A stretch of 64,000 nt of DNA from CAIZGX01 sp964430305 (GTDB lineage Bacteria; Bacteroidota; Bacteroidia; Flavobacteriales_D; Sanyastnellaceae): assembly GCA_964430305.1 (NCBI GenBank), contig CAYSEX010000004.1:10997-74996 (forward strand). Direction: 5' to 3'. The notes beneath the pieces are model-generated. The model was given only the letters and a program-made list of their open reading frames with translations. It made no database searches and was not told the DNA's origin. Positions 34,934 through 44,667 of this stretch are shown here, in pieces (the first letter of the stretch is position 1; every line of letters starts with the position of its first letter). The translations under genes were made by a program, and so were the position numbers.

Positions 34934-36223
34934 ATGAAGTTCTCTCTTTATTGCCTTTTACTTTTATTGCTCATCTGCAATACCACCCTCTCGCAATCTC
35001 AAATTGAGGGTACATATGATGCTCAAAAAAGAGTATATACCCCCAGTAATGACATATATAGAGTTTATGATTTTCGCGATGGATTAGCGAAATTTAGAAC
35101 GAATGATAAATATGGAGTTATAGATACAACAGGGAAAGTCATTGTTCCCATGATCTATGACGAAATAGAGTCTTTTCTTGATGGTGTAGCACGGGTAGAA
35201 ATATTTGGTGACTATCCTACGCATTACGGATTTATTGATATGACCGGAAAAGAAGTGCTTCCAGTTATTTTTACCGATGCAGACGATTGGTACTATCGCA
35301 GTATGCGTTTTTCAGATTTGCTTGTTGTTGGAATAGATCAGAAATACGGATGCTTCGACAAAAAAGGAAAAAAAATCCTTCCATTAGAATACGGCAGCAT
35401 TGGAAATTATTCGAGCGGTCTAGCAACCATTTACAAAGATGGAAAAATGGGTTGCATAAACAAAGAAGGTCAAATTGTAATTCCTTTAGTTTACGATCGT
35501 ATCAACGATTTTGGTCCGGAATCATCGGTAGTACAAAAAGATGGTAAGTGGGGAATCATTGATAAAGCAGGTAAGGAAATTCTTCCCATTCAATACGAAG
35601 CAGAAATTCGTTTCAGTGGTGAAGGCGCCATTACTAAATTGAACGGTAAATTCGGAATAATAAGTAAGTCTGGGGCGGTGCTTATTCCCTTTCAGTTCGA
35701 AAGCATTGCATATTACCGCGAAGGATTAGCACATGCCGTTCTCAATGGAAAGCATGGGTTCATCAACGAAAAAGGTGAAATCGTTATTCCGTTTGAGTAC
35801 GATTGGGCAGGGAATTTTCAAGAAGGGTATGTCATTGCGAAAAAAGACAATTTGTGGGGTCATCTAAATAAACTAGGTCAAGTAACAACACCTTTCGAGT
35901 ACGAGCAAACAGGCGACTTCAACCGCGGGCTTTCCAATGTGAAGAAAAATGGAAAATCGGGAAGGGTCAACACTTCGGGAAAACTAATTTTGCCATGCAA
36001 GTATGATGGTATTGACGGTCGTTATGTTGATGGAAGAATGATTGTGAGCATTAACTTTCCTGAAGGAAGAAAAAAAGGATTTGTGGATGAGGCAGGAAAA
36101 GAGGTAATACCATGTATATATTTCAATGTTAAGGCATTTTCCGGAGGTAAAGCTCAGGTTCAAAAGGAATCGGACAGCCCATGGATTACAATTGATGTAA
36201 ACGGCAATGAGGTAAAGCCTTAA
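34934..36223 (+). CDS. Secreted WG-repeat protein
   Basis: After a signal peptide (1-20), the 429 residues are about eleven tandem WG repeats of 34-40 residues, each of the form ...DGK(W/F/Y)G-x-I-(D/N)-(K/E)-x-G-x-x-(I/L)-P-x-x-Y-(D/E). The repeats fill nearly the whole protein, with no other domain. WG repeats form a beta-propeller-like surface thought to bind proteins or peptidoglycan-derived partners. Neighbours suggest only general cell-surface function. Confidence 0.88.
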   Translation: MKFSLYCLLLLLLICNTTLSQSQIEGTYDAQKRVYTPSNDIYRVYDFRDGLAKFRTNDKYGVIDTTGKVIVPMIYDEIESFLDGVARVEIFGDYPTHYGFIDMTGKEVLPVIFTDADDWYYRSMRFSDLLVVGIDQKYGCFDKKGKKILPLEYGSIGNYSSGLATIYKDGKMGCINKEGQIVIPLVYDRINDFGPESSVVQKDGKWGIIDKAGKEILPIQYEAEIRFSGEGAITKLNGKFGIISKSGAVLIPFQFESIAYYREGLAHAVLNGKHGFINEKGEIVIPFEYDWAGNFQEGYVIAKKDNLWGHLNKLGQVTTPFEYEQTGDFNRGLSNVKKNGKSGRVNTSGKLILPCKYDGIDGRYVDGRMIVSINFPEGRKKGFVDEAGKEVIPCIYFNVKAFSGGKAQVQKESDSPWITIDVNGNEVKP

Positions 36224-36269
36224 TTTTTTTCGACCAATCACGTGTAACTTTTTTAATTCTACAGCGTCT

Positions 36270-36277
36270 TGCTTTTG
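36270..36277 (+). promoter_or_regulatory. -7-like box of the ECF sigma operon
   Basis: TGCTTTTG (one mismatch to TAnnTTTG) ends 4 nt before the ATG at 36282. CTTT at 36248-36251 is 18 nt upstream as a weak -33. Confidence 0.35.
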
Positions 36278-36281
36278 AATT

Positions 36282-36758
36282 ATGACAATCAAAGAGTTCA
36301 ACGCGTGTGTAGATGTTTTTTCAGATCGTGTATATGCCTACGCATTGAAATTGCTCAGAGATACGGCATTGGCGGAAGATTTGGTTCAAGATGTTTTTGA
36401 ACGACTGTGGTTGAAACGTGAGAATGTAGAATTTGAAAAAGCGAAGTCATATCTGTTTCGATCTACCTACAACGGAATGATCGATTGGAGCAGAAAAGAG
36501 AAGTTGAGAAAAGATTACAATCCAGTTTTAGCGTCGGTTGAACAGGACCACAGTGAAGAATTAAAAAACCTAATTGATCAAGGCCTTCAGCAATTGCCAT
36601 TAATTCAGCAACAACTTATATTACTTCGCGATTATGAAGATTACGCTTACTCTGAAATTGCGGAAATTGCAGGAATCTCTGAAAGTCAAGTCAAAGTTTA
36701 TCTGCACAGAGGAAGGGCAGAGCTTAAATCATACATAACTGAACATTGGATAAAATGA
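36282..36758 (+). CDS. ECF-type RNA polymerase sigma factor
   Basis: A 158-residue protein with region 2 (DRVYAYALKLLRDTALAEDLVQDVFERLW, the -10 recognition helix) and region 4 (DYAYSEIAEIAGISESQVKVYLHRGRAELK, the -35 helix-turn-helix). This is the Bacteroidota ECF family. The next gene overlaps its stop as ATGA and encodes a single-pass membrane protein where an anti-sigma factor is expected, so the pair should respond to an envelope signal. Confidence 0.93.
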   Translation: MTIKEFNACVDVFSDRVYAYALKLLRDTALAEDLVQDVFERLWLKRENVEFEKAKSYLFRSTYNGMIDWSRKEKLRKDYNPVLASVEQDHSEELKNLIDQGLQQLPLIQQQLILLRDYEDYAYSEIAEIAGISESQVKVYLHRGRAELKSYITEHWIK

Positions 36759-37549
36759 AAGTGCCAAGAGAAAACATATCCTTTCCCCACAAATCAAATC
36801 TTCGGAAAGAGGCGTTTACTGACGAGGAGATCTCAAAAATTCTCAAAGGAGAGGGCGCTGCAACTCATTTAAACAGTGAGGTGAAGGCTGTGTTAAAGAA
36901 AACAAGTGCGCTTCAATTGGTCTATTGGATTGGAGCCTCAGCCGCTTCTGCAATCTTGTTATTTTTTTTAATTTCTCAATTGTATACAGAGCAGAATCAA
37001 GTGGCTGCAACTCAAGAACAACAGCCTTCAATTCAAAATGTAAAGCCTTGCAATTTAGATAGTCTTTTATCCATTCGTGCATACGCACCGAAACTTGCTG
37101 CTGACTCTATTATTTATGATTGGCCTTCATTTCAATGGGATCCAATTTATTTATCCAATTTCCCCTTCTACGGTTGTGGTGGACAAGTTTATCTTAATCC
37201 ATGGGAATGGAGCAACGGGTCGTGGTGGCCTAATTTGGGACTCCCGCAATATCAAGGAACAACTTATGTAGACATAAACGAAAGCTCAATCACATTGGCA
37301 AAAGAAGATTCAATGTTGTGTGCACAAGATTCTATTCAAGGGCTCAAGCAAAATTTGGTGCTTGAGGAAATGGCGGTTGTAGAAACAGAAGAGTATCTTA
37401 CTGTGAAATCTTGGTTGAAATCGGAATGGGAAAATCGAACGTCTTTTCTTCAAAAAGCAAAGAAAGTTTGGAAGAAGATCAGGTCAAAGAATAACGAAGA
37501 GGAGGATTACATTCAAATAGCCTACAAGGGAAAATCAATTCACTTATAA
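36755..37549 (+). CDS. Putative anti-sigma factor, Trp/Tyr-rich extracytoplasmic domain
   Basis: The ATG at 36755 overlaps the sigma stop codon. The 264-residue protein has a cytoplasmic N-terminus (1-51), one transmembrane helix (about 52-77) and an extracytoplasmic part rich in Trp, Tyr, Pro and Gly, including LNPWEWSNGSWWPNLG near residue 148. The topology and position fit a membrane anti-sigma factor, but no zinc-binding H-x3-C-x2-C or FecR motif is present. Release of the sigma factor would depend on events outside the membrane. The function is inferred from context. Confidence 0.6.
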   Translation: MKVPRENISFPHKSNLRKEAFTDEEISKILKGEGAATHLNSEVKAVLKKTSALQLVYWIGASAASAILLFFLISQLYTEQNQVAATQEQQPSIQNVKPCNLDSLLSIRAYAPKLAADSIIYDWPSFQWDPIYLSNFPFYGCGGQVYLNPWEWSNGSWWPNLGLPQYQGTTYVDINESSITLAKEDSMLCAQDSIQGLKQNLVLEEMAVVETEEYLTVKSWLKSEWENRTSFLQKAKKVWKKIRSKNNEEEDYIQIAYKGKSIHL

Positions 37550-37558
37550 TTCAATTTT

Positions 37559-38413
37559 ATGAAAAAGTTTTTATCAATTCTATGTTTAGCGGCTTTGACT
37601 TATCATTCAAATGCCATGGCAAATTCCATAGAAGAAGTCAGGGATACCACCATTCAACCTAAAAGCGATGACACTTTGCGATTGCGAATTGGACAAATGA
37701 AAATTGATATTTATCCAGATTCCTCCGCAGTGATACAAATGCCCAATGGTAACAAAAAACCGAACATGAAAGATTTTCCTTGGTACGGGTTTAGCGGTCT
37801 CCGCTATGGGTTCTTGTATCTCATGGATGAAAATGAAAAAATTCAAACTGAGGGTTGGTTAGGTAATACTAGCAGACGCAATGTTAGTTCTCTTGTTGCC
37901 TTCAATGTATTGAATGCTACATGGGATTTGGATAAAAGTCATTTGCGAATTTGCACCGGACTGGGTTTCCAATTCAATTCTATTGCATTGAATAAGGAGT
38001 ATAAATTGCAAGAACAAGATTCTCTGTCATTTATTACAGGAGTTATCCCGAATTACAAGAGAAGTACACTGAATGCAAACTATATACAAGTGCCATTTAT
38101 TTTTCAATTCAATGGGAAGTTGAAAAAAGATAGTGATGGTGATTATACCGCTTTTCACTCAAGTATAGGTTGTATTGGAAGCTATCTTATTGGCAGCAAT
38201 GCCTATTACAAATGGGAACAAGACGGCGAAAAGAAAAAACAACGTTTAGAAGGTAATTATGGATTGAATCCATTTCAGGTTGACTTATACGCGGATTTTG
38301 GATTCGGCGATGTTATGACGTGGTATTTTCAATCGGGTTTGCTTAATGTGTTCAAAGAAAACAAAGGCCCCGAGTTGTATAGTTTATCTGCTGGATTAAA
38401 AATAAACTTCTAA
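37559..38413 (+). CDS. Outer-membrane beta-barrel-like protein
   Basis: A 284-residue protein with a signal peptide (1-21), an acidic linker and then alternating amphipathic strands ending in the aromatic C-terminus AGLKINF, typical of small outer-membrane barrels of the PorT/OMP_b-brl type. It lies 9 nt after the anti-sigma gene and is likely in the same operon, so it may be the target or the sensor of the sigma system. Its stop codon abuts the stop of the convergent adhesin gene without any spacer. Confidence 0.65.
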   Translation: MKKFLSILCLAALTYHSNAMANSIEEVRDTTIQPKSDDTLRLRIGQMKIDIYPDSSAVIQMPNGNKKPNMKDFPWYGFSGLRYGFLYLMDENEKIQTEGWLGNTSRRNVSSLVAFNVLNATWDLDKSHLRICTGLGFQFNSIALNKEYKLQEQDSLSFITGVIPNYKRSTLNANYIQVPFIFQFNGKLKKDSDGDYTAFHSSIGCIGSYLIGSNAYYKWEQDGEKKKQRLEGNYGLNPFQVDLYADFGFGDVMTWYFQSGLLNVFKENKGPELYSLSAGLKINF

Positions 38414-41400
38414 TTAGCGAACCAAAGTAACGTGGCCTTGCATTTCTCGTGTAAGGTCACTTTCACTTAATTTCACTTTCAATACCCAGAGATAGACACC
38501 GTCTTGTGCGTAGTAATCTCCATCATGCACATTACCAGTCCAAGCTTTTTTGTAATCGGTAGTTTCGAAAATTAAATCTCCCCAACGATTATAAATCGCA
38601 AGGTAGTAGCTCGGGTTTTCTTCATCAATACCAGACATGACGGGCATAAAAACATCATTGATACCATCTTGATCTGGAGTGAACGAATTCGGAACAAAAA
38701 TGAATTCTTCTCTGTCAACTGTAATAGTGTAACATACTTGATCTGTGCAGCCATATAATCCCTCAACTGAAAGGCAAGCATCGAACGTTTCAGCAATGTC
38801 TGATGGCATAAAGTAAATTGGGTTTATTTCTGTATTGGTTTGACCATTGATGGTCCAATTGTTTATCAGATTTCCCAAAGAAAGGTTTGTGAAAGTTACT
38901 TCTGGATCAACAGTAGCAGGAGTTGTAGGGAACCATGTAAAAGAAGCAACGGGTGGATTAACGGTGCAGATGTAATCTGCCACACTCGTGCTACTACTGC
39001 ATCCGTTGCCATCTGTATTGGTCAGTTGAATATCAAAGCAACCAACATCATTAAATGTATAATTGAAATTGCTACATCCGTTTCCTATTGGTAGACCATT
39101 CGCCCACCATACACAGCTTGTACTTGCAGTTACAGAGGTGTTTTGGAATGATACGGAGAGAGGAGCACAACCCGCTAAAATATCAGCATCGAAAGAAACT
39201 ATCGGAAGTGGATGTATGACAATGTCAATTTCATCATGCGTTAAACAACCGTTGTTGTTGATGTCATAATTGAATGTATAGGTATTGGGTCCAAGAGTCC
39301 CGGGATCAATAACTCCGTTAGCCGTTATTGCCCCCGTGCCACTCCAAACACCTCCAGCATTCAATGTTGTGAGGTTGAAAATAGGCTCGTTTTCGCAGAA
39401 GGGTCCGGCATTATTGATGGTCGCATCAATGTTCTCGTACACGATTATATTGGTATTCCATGAACCTCCACATTGTCCTCCAAGTGTGTAGGTAATGGTG
39501 TACGTGTTTTCGGGCGTATTTGTATTTCCAAATGTTCCATTGGAAGAACTTGTTATTCCTGGGCCGCTCCATGTGCCTCCCGGAGTATTAGCGGTTAAGT
39601 TTTGAGGCAGATCATATTGACAAAAAGGGCTGGCAGGAGTAATGGTTCCGTCAGGAACATTTAAAATTTCAAAAGAAATGGAATCAATATTTCCGCACAA
39701 CCCCGAAATTTCATAAATAGCAGAATAAAAACCAGGTGATAGGTTGGAAGGAGTGATTGTACCGGTCGCATCGACTCCGGTGCCAGTCCACATACCATTC
39801 GAGTCAACCGTAGAAAGAGTTAATGGTAAAGCATTGTTGCAAATTGGTGAAGGTTGTGTAATGGTAGCATCATATTGAGTAAAAACATCAATGGTCATTG
39901 TAGATAGAGCGGTACAATATGCATCACTATCAAAAGAAACAATATGTGCTCCTGCCCCTGCTGTAGCAGGATCGAATTCACCCTCGTTGATATCAGTAAT
40001 TCCGGGTCCCCCCCATATACCGGGCTCATTCGGAGAGGTTAAATCAAGAGACGCAGCACTTACACAGTGTGGACCAGTGTTGTCAATTAAAGACGGAGTT
40101 TGTGCATCAACAACAACGTCAATGTTGAAGTCAGAAGAACAATTGTTTGCGGTTATGGTTAAATAATAGGTACCACTTGCAGCAGTTGTAACATTAGGTA
40201 TAACCGGATTCTGATCTACAGAGGTAAATAAGTTTGGTCCCGACCAGTTGTAAATCGCGCCAGCAATATTTCCTGAGAAAAGCTCAAGCGTAGCACCCTC
40301 GCATACGGGAGAGCTTGCAGAAATACTTGTGGTTGGCAGAGCGTTAACAATAACTGTTGAGGTAACACTTGGACTTGTGCAATTATTCAAAGTATAAGTA
40401 ACATCATAGGTTGTAGTGCTGGTGGGCGAAGGTGAAATGGTAGCTGATTGCTCTGTGGTGGACCAATTGAAAACACCTCCTACAAGATCTGGAGTTGCAG
40501 TAATTGAAGCCGATTCGCCATTGCATATGACATCGTCTGTAACAGTAATAGATGGAATAGGATTCACTGTAACAACAGCTTGAACAGGAACATTTCCACA
40601 TCCATTTGCAAAATAGAAGGGAGTGTATGTTGTAGTTGAAGTCGGGGATACAGTGATTGAACTGCCCATTAATCCTACCGGAGACCAAACAATGTTACCA
40701 CCGCCAAGAACGGAAGGGGTAGCAGTCAAAGTTGCAGTTTCTCCAGCACAAATAGTAGGGTTATTTAATGTGAGGACAGGAAGTGGATTTACTGTAATTG
40801 GTACGTTAACCGTTTGAACACATCCATTCAATGTTGAGGTTACAGTATACGTTGTTGAAACAACTGGATTGGCAGTTACAGTTGCACCACTTGTTGTACT
40901 CAAGCCATTTGAAGGTGACCAAACATAATTGGCACCATTCACCGCTGTAATGGTCGTACTACCACCTGCACAAAAAGTTGGAACTACTGCGGAGGCTGTA
41001 ACAATGGCCTGTGTATTTGTAATATTAAATGCTTGTGTTACGGAACAGTTATTTGCGCCTGTTACAGTGACAGAGTAGTTTCCGGGACAAAGATTCGTTG
41101 GATTACTGCCAGTGAGTCCGCCTGTCCAAACAATATTATATGGAGCTACTCCTCCAGAAATGTTCAAATTGATACTGCCATTGCATCCGCAAGATGCTTG
41201 CGCAGTGACTGGCGAAAGTACAGGAGGGACCGGATTATTCGGAACTACAATTTGTGTAGTAGAGGTTGCGTTGCAAAGTCCTTGATCCGTTACGGTTACA
41301 CTGTAACTTCCCGCATTGACATTGGAAATAGAGGTTCCATTTGTGGGCTGACCTGTAACACCTGTCCAAGAGTATAAAAAGGGACCAACACCCCCAGCAA

Positions 41401-42250
41401 CGTTTATAGAGGCCGCACCATTTGGACCGCAAACAGCTCCCGTAATGGATGGAGTAACGGTAAACGGGGGAGTGGCGCATTGAAAACTTTGATACCCTAA
41501 AAATAGGCCTGAATCCCAACTTTGGTCACCAGCATCTGCAATGATAATTTTCACGTGATAGGAGGCACATGGAGTTGTATTAATTGTTGCCTGCAGACCA
41601 TCTGTATAACCATCGTACTGCATAATTCCAGTATTGTTGGTATTGTAGTAACCACTATTAACGTTTGCATTATCATTATCAATACTTACCAGCTGACCAT
41701 TAGTTAAACGGGCCATGTTGAAATTGTTATAAGTACCACCTGCTGGGTTCGGTCCACTCACAAATATTCCGAATCCGTCATTGAATGAGCCTGTAACAAA
41801 CTCGGGGTATTCCTCAGATCCGAAAACAAAAGAAAGATTCAATGAACCGCATGCGGGTATCATATCAAATTCCAAAACACAATTGTCATTCGAAGGCGGA
41901 GGATTCCCAGCTCCAGGTTGGGTGGTTAATTGTGGATCAGCAAAATCATAACCGGGAACAGCTGTACTTGTTGAACCTGATCCGTTTGGACCATCGGCTC
42001 CTGCGGCAGAGCCCGTGGTTAAGACAATTCCTCCATTCGATAATCCAACACCACCAGCCCCTAAATTTCCTGAGTACGTTCCGTATGCCGTTGGTCCACA
42101 GTTGATCACAACATTTGAAACTTGAATGCCACTTCCAACTAGATTGGAAATGATTGTTGCTGGTGTCCCACCTGGCGTAATGGTTATTTGTCCGTTTGAG
42201 ATTACTACAAACAGGAGCAATAAACAACTAAGAATCACTTTCTTGAACAC
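38414..42250 (-). CDS. Large surface protein with choice-of-anchor L domain and T9SS type B sorting domain
   Basis: Start is GTG at 42250: it is the only start that gives the full FKKVIL signal peptide. Residues about 22-260 form a choice-of-anchor L domain (contains GSEEYPEFV and NDGFGIFVSGP), residues about 265-410 resemble SprB repeats (GGVGPFLYSWTGV), and then Ig/PKD-like repeats of about 75-80 residues (PxPxxT-V-T-x-x-x-I-C-x-G-x-S form) continue to about 1090. The C-terminal CHU_C domain (VPNSFTPDQDGINDVF onward) directs T9SS export. Adhesin or gliding-related function is likely by analogy with SprB. Confidence 0.8.
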   Translation of the reverse strand: MFKKVILSCLLLLFVVISNGQITITPGGTPATIISNLVGSGIQVSNVVINCGPTAYGTYSGNLGAGGVGLSNGGIVLTTGSAAGADGPNGSGSTSTAVPGYDFADPQLTTQPGAGNPPPSNDNCVLEFDMIPACGSLNLSFVFGSEEYPEFVTGSFNDGFGIFVSGPNPAGGTYNNFNMARLTNGQLVSIDNDNANVNSGYYNTNNTGIMQYDGYTDGLQATINTTPCASYHVKIIIADAGDQSWDSGLFLGYQSFQCATPPFTVTPSITGAVCGPNGAASINVAGGVGPFLYSWTGVTGQPTNGTSISNVNAGSYSVTVTDQGLCNATSTTQIVVPNNPVPPVLSPVTAQASCGCNGSINLNISGGVAPYNIVWTGGLTGSNPTNLCPGNYSVTVTGANNCSVTQAFNITNTQAIVTASAVVPTFCAGGSTTITAVNGANYVWSPSNGLSTTSGATVTANPVVSTTYTVTSTLNGCVQTVNVPITVNPLPVLTLNNPTICAGETATLTATPSVLGGGNIVWSPVGLMGSSITVSPTSTTTYTPFYFANGCGNVPVQAVVTVNPIPSITVTDDVICNGESASITATPDLVGGVFNWSTTEQSATISPSPTSTTTYDVTYTLNNCTSPSVTSTVIVNALPTTSISASSPVCEGATLELFSGNIAGAIYNWSGPNLFTSVDQNPVIPNVTTAASGTYYLTITANNCSSDFNIDVVVDAQTPSLIDNTGPHCVSAASLDLTSPNEPGIWGGPGITDINEGEFDPATAGAGAHIVSFDSDAYCTALSTMTIDVFTQYDATITQPSPICNNALPLTLSTVDSNGMWTGTGVDATGTITPSNLSPGFYSAIYEISGLCGNIDSISFEILNVPDGTITPASPFCQYDLPQNLTANTPGGTWSGPGITSSSNGTFGNTNTPENTYTITYTLGGQCGGSWNTNIIVYENIDATINNAGPFCENEPIFNLTTLNAGGVWSGTGAITANGVIDPGTLGPNTYTFNYDINNNGCLTHDEIDIVIHPLPIVSFDADILAGCAPLSVSFQNTSVTASTSCVWWANGLPIGNGCSNFNYTFNDVGCFDIQLTNTDGNGCSSSTSVADYICTVNPPVASFTWFPTTPATVDPEVTFTNLSLGNLINNWTINGQTNTEINPIYFMPSDIAETFDACLSVEGLYGCTDQVCYTITVDREEFIFVPNSFTPDQDGINDVFMPVMSGIDEENPSYYLAIYNRWGDLIFETTDYKKAWTGNVHDGDYYAQDGVYLWVLKVKLSESDLTREMQGHVTLVR

Positions 42251-42355
42251 AGGAAGATTCGGTTTTGGTTTCAGTAAAGAAACGATTTTTTTTTGAATGG
42301 TTGCTTGATAAATGTCAAATAATCAATCTTTGATTGTTTGAAGTATTTTTAGGCC

Positions 42356-42961
42356 ATGATTAAAAATTTACTTTTTCTCTTATTAATTGCATTGCTTCCT
42401 GGTGTATTAAGAGGGCAGATAACCGTTACAGGATTCACTAAAAGTCAAATTGATTCAGCATCTACAGCCAAATCAATGGCTTTTCTTTCTGTTGATGAGA
42501 AAGCTGTAATTACCCATATTAACCTTGCGCGTATGTATCCGAAAATGTATGCAAAACACGTAGTGATGAAATATGATGAAAAAAAATTAGGCTATACTTT
42601 TGGTCCGGAATACGCAAAATCGAAAAACGCATTGGCGAAAAAGTTAAATGAGATGTCCCCCCTCAACCCATTGCAATTCGACTCAACAATGTACGATATT
42701 GCCAAATGTTGGGCCATTGAATCAGGAAAACTAGGAAAGGTAGCAACCGGTAGAGTGAATTGCAAAGGTGGATATAGCTCAGAATGCTGTAGTTATGGTT
42801 TTAATAAGGCAGTTGATATTGTCATGCAAATGCTGGTTGATTATAATGACCCCAATGCAGGACACCGAAACATTATTTTCACATCATATTTCAAACTCAT
42901 TGGAGTCAAAGTTGCTGCTCACAAAACCTACAAGTATACCTGTGTAATGGACTTTAAATAA
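42356..42961 (+). CDS. Secreted CAP (SCP/PR-1) domain protein, small
   Basis: A 201-residue protein with a signal peptide (1-20). The CAP core is short but recognisable: EKAVITHINLARMYP near residue 46, LQFDSTMYDIAKCWA near 100, and PNAGHRNIIFTSYFKLIGVKVAAH near the C-terminus, the latter being the conserved CAP HR-x-x-I/L motif. Three cysteines in the NCKGGYSSECCSYGF segment could form disulfides. Function of bacterial CAP proteins is mostly unknown. A hairpin terminator overlaps the stop. Confidence 0.75.
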   Translation: MIKNLLFLLLIALLPGVLRGQITVTGFTKSQIDSASTAKSMAFLSVDEKAVITHINLARMYPKMYAKHVVMKYDEKKLGYTFGPEYAKSKNALAKKLNEMSPLNPLQFDSTMYDIAKCWAIESGKLGKVATGRVNCKGGYSSECCSYGFNKAVDIVMQMLVDYNDPNAGHRNIIFTSYFKLIGVKVAAHKTYKYTCVMDFK

Positions 42962-42985
42962 AAAAAGCCCCGAAGGGCTTTTTTT
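42961..42985. terminator. Bidirectional terminator between the CAP and subtilisin genes
   Basis: AAAAAAGCCC (42961-42970) pairs with GGGCTTTTTT (42975-42984) across the tetraloop CGAA, giving A- and T-tracts on either side, shared by the convergent genes ending at 42961 and 43000. Confidence 0.9.
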
Positions 42986-42999
42986 ATTTGTATCGAATT

Positions 43000-44601
43000 T
43001 TACTTCGACATTTTCTCAGCAAGCTTTATAGCTTCGTAAAGATTCACAACTTTACCCGTTTTGGATAATTTTCCGAATTTGATTTTTGTTTGCCCATCAC
43101 CAGGCATAACCACTTTCTTTTTCTTGTAGTTTACACCAGATTCAATGATAATGCTTCGAACCTGAGCACCGGTTAGATTAGGATAATAAGATAAAATAGC
43201 AGCAGCAACTCCCGCGGTAACAGGTGAGGCCATACTTGTTCCACTAAGTGGCGCAAACTCATTATTCAAAACCGTAGCATACACGTCAACTCCAGGTGCA
43301 AAAATGTCTACCGTTTCATCTCCGTAATTTGAAAAATCTGCAGCGAGATGGTCAATTGATGAACTTGAAGCACCAATTTCCAACCAAGTACTGCATGTTT
43401 TTCCATTGTCATATTTTGGAGTTGGGAAATTGGGTTTAACATCCGTGTCTTTGCTATCATTTCCAGCAGCATGTATTAATAAGACACCTTTAGACTCAGC
43501 ATATTGAATGGCTTCGTCTACAACTGATTTGTACGGCGAAAAAGCTTTTCCAAAACTCATATTCACAACTCGCGCTCCATTGTCTGCCGCATAGCGAATG
43601 GCATTGGCAACGTCTTTATCTCGCTCGTCACCATCAGGAACACAACGAATAATCATCAATTCTGCGGTATTACAAATTCCATCCATTCCATCATTGTTGT
43701 GAACCGCACCAACAATTCCGCCAACGTGTGTTCCATGAAGAGCCTCAGGGCCATCAATGTGATTATTACCATAATAACGCTCTCTAGGGTCATTGTAATT
43801 GTCACCAACAATTCCTCTTGGGTCAAATTCCAAATTGTACATGTAATTGGATTGACCAGAGTAATAATTTTTAATTTCTTCAATTACAGCTCGAGATCCA
43901 CCAATCTGCTCAGCAATTGCTTTATTCTGAATTTCAGTATCTGTTTTAGGTTCATATTTTGCCAATTGCTCCGGAGTGAACTCTTTGCCAAGAACACTCT
44001 CCAATTGATCAAAAGCAGCATTGGCCATTACAATAAATTGATTAACCTGCGCCTGCTCCTGTTCCATGTTTGCCACTCGACTTTCGAAATCTTCTTTAAT
44101 TGACATATACAAGGCATAGTCTTTTTGATCAGCGGACGAGATTGACGCCGCATCTTTTCCATTGAATTTCGGGTGAAGAGTTCTGTAAATGCGGGTTATT
44201 TCAAGATTGTCTTGAGCAACATCACCATCTTTTCCACCTATGAAACTCCAACCGTGCACATCGTCAATATATCCGTTTTTATCATCGTCAATACCGTTGT
44301 TTGGTACTTCATCAGTATTGGTCCAAATGTTTTGCTTCAAGTCTTTATGCCATGTTTCTGTACCGCTATCAATAATTGCGACTACAACTTTAGAAGGCTG
44401 CTTGCCTTTCCATTTCATATATTCATGGGCTTTGAATGAGCTTACACCTGGTATGCCGTCAGTTTTGAAATCAGCATGTTGCCATTGCGTTTTAATGTCG
44501 GCTTGCTGGGCTTGACCCAAAATGGGCATACAAGCAAGCAATCCCAAGCCAAGAATATTTCGAGTTTGGTTTGGAAGAGAAGTTAAAAAAGGTATGTTCA
44601 T
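43000..44601 (-). CDS. S8 family subtilisin-like serine peptidase
   Basis: The 533-residue protein has a signal peptide (1-30) and the triad Asp78 (AIIDSGT), His289 (LHGTHVGG) and Ser456 (LSGTSMASPV), with the oxyanion Asn381 in AAGND. Between Asp and His there are about 210 residues rather than the usual 30-40, including a predominantly helical, Gln/Glu/Asn-rich insert (about 130-260). There is no pro-domain or T9SS tail visible. It should act in the periplasm or be secreted. Confidence 0.9.
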   Translation of the reverse strand: MNIPFLTSLPNQTRNILGLGLLACMPILGQAQQADIKTQWQHADFKTDGIPGVSSFKAHEYMKWKGKQPSKVVVAIIDSGTETWHKDLKQNIWTNTDEVPNNGIDDDKNGYIDDVHGWSFIGGKDGDVAQDNLEITRIYRTLHPKFNGKDAASISSADQKDYALYMSIKEDFESRVANMEQEQAQVNQFIVMANAAFDQLESVLGKEFTPEQLAKYEPKTDTEIQNKAIAEQIGGSRAVIEEIKNYYSGQSNYMYNLEFDPRGIVGDNYNDPRERYYGNNHIDGPEALHGTHVGGIVGAVHNNDGMDGICNTAELMIIRCVPDGDERDKDVANAIRYAADNGARVVNMSFGKAFSPYKSVVDEAIQYAESKGVLLIHAAGNDSKDTDVKPNFPTPKYDNGKTCSTWLEIGASSSSIDHLAADFSNYGDETVDIFAPGVDVYATVLNNEFAPLSGTSMASPVTAGVAAAILSYYPNLTGAQVRSIIIESGVNYKKKKVVMPGDGQTKIKFGKLSKTGKVVNLYEAIKLAEKMSK

Positions 44602-44620
44602 ATATACTTATTTGTTATTG

Positions 44621-44628
44621 CGAATTAA
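44621..44628 (-). promoter_or_regulatory. Possible -7-like box of the subtilisin gene
   Basis: On the minus strand TTAATTCG lies 19 nt before the ATG at 44601; TTTG at about 44651-44654 on the same strand is 22 nt further upstream. The same octamer precedes the gene at 34934. Confidence 0.25.
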
Positions 44629-44667
44629 GGAAATAAACTTCGGATTATTGTACAAATTGAGAAAAAA

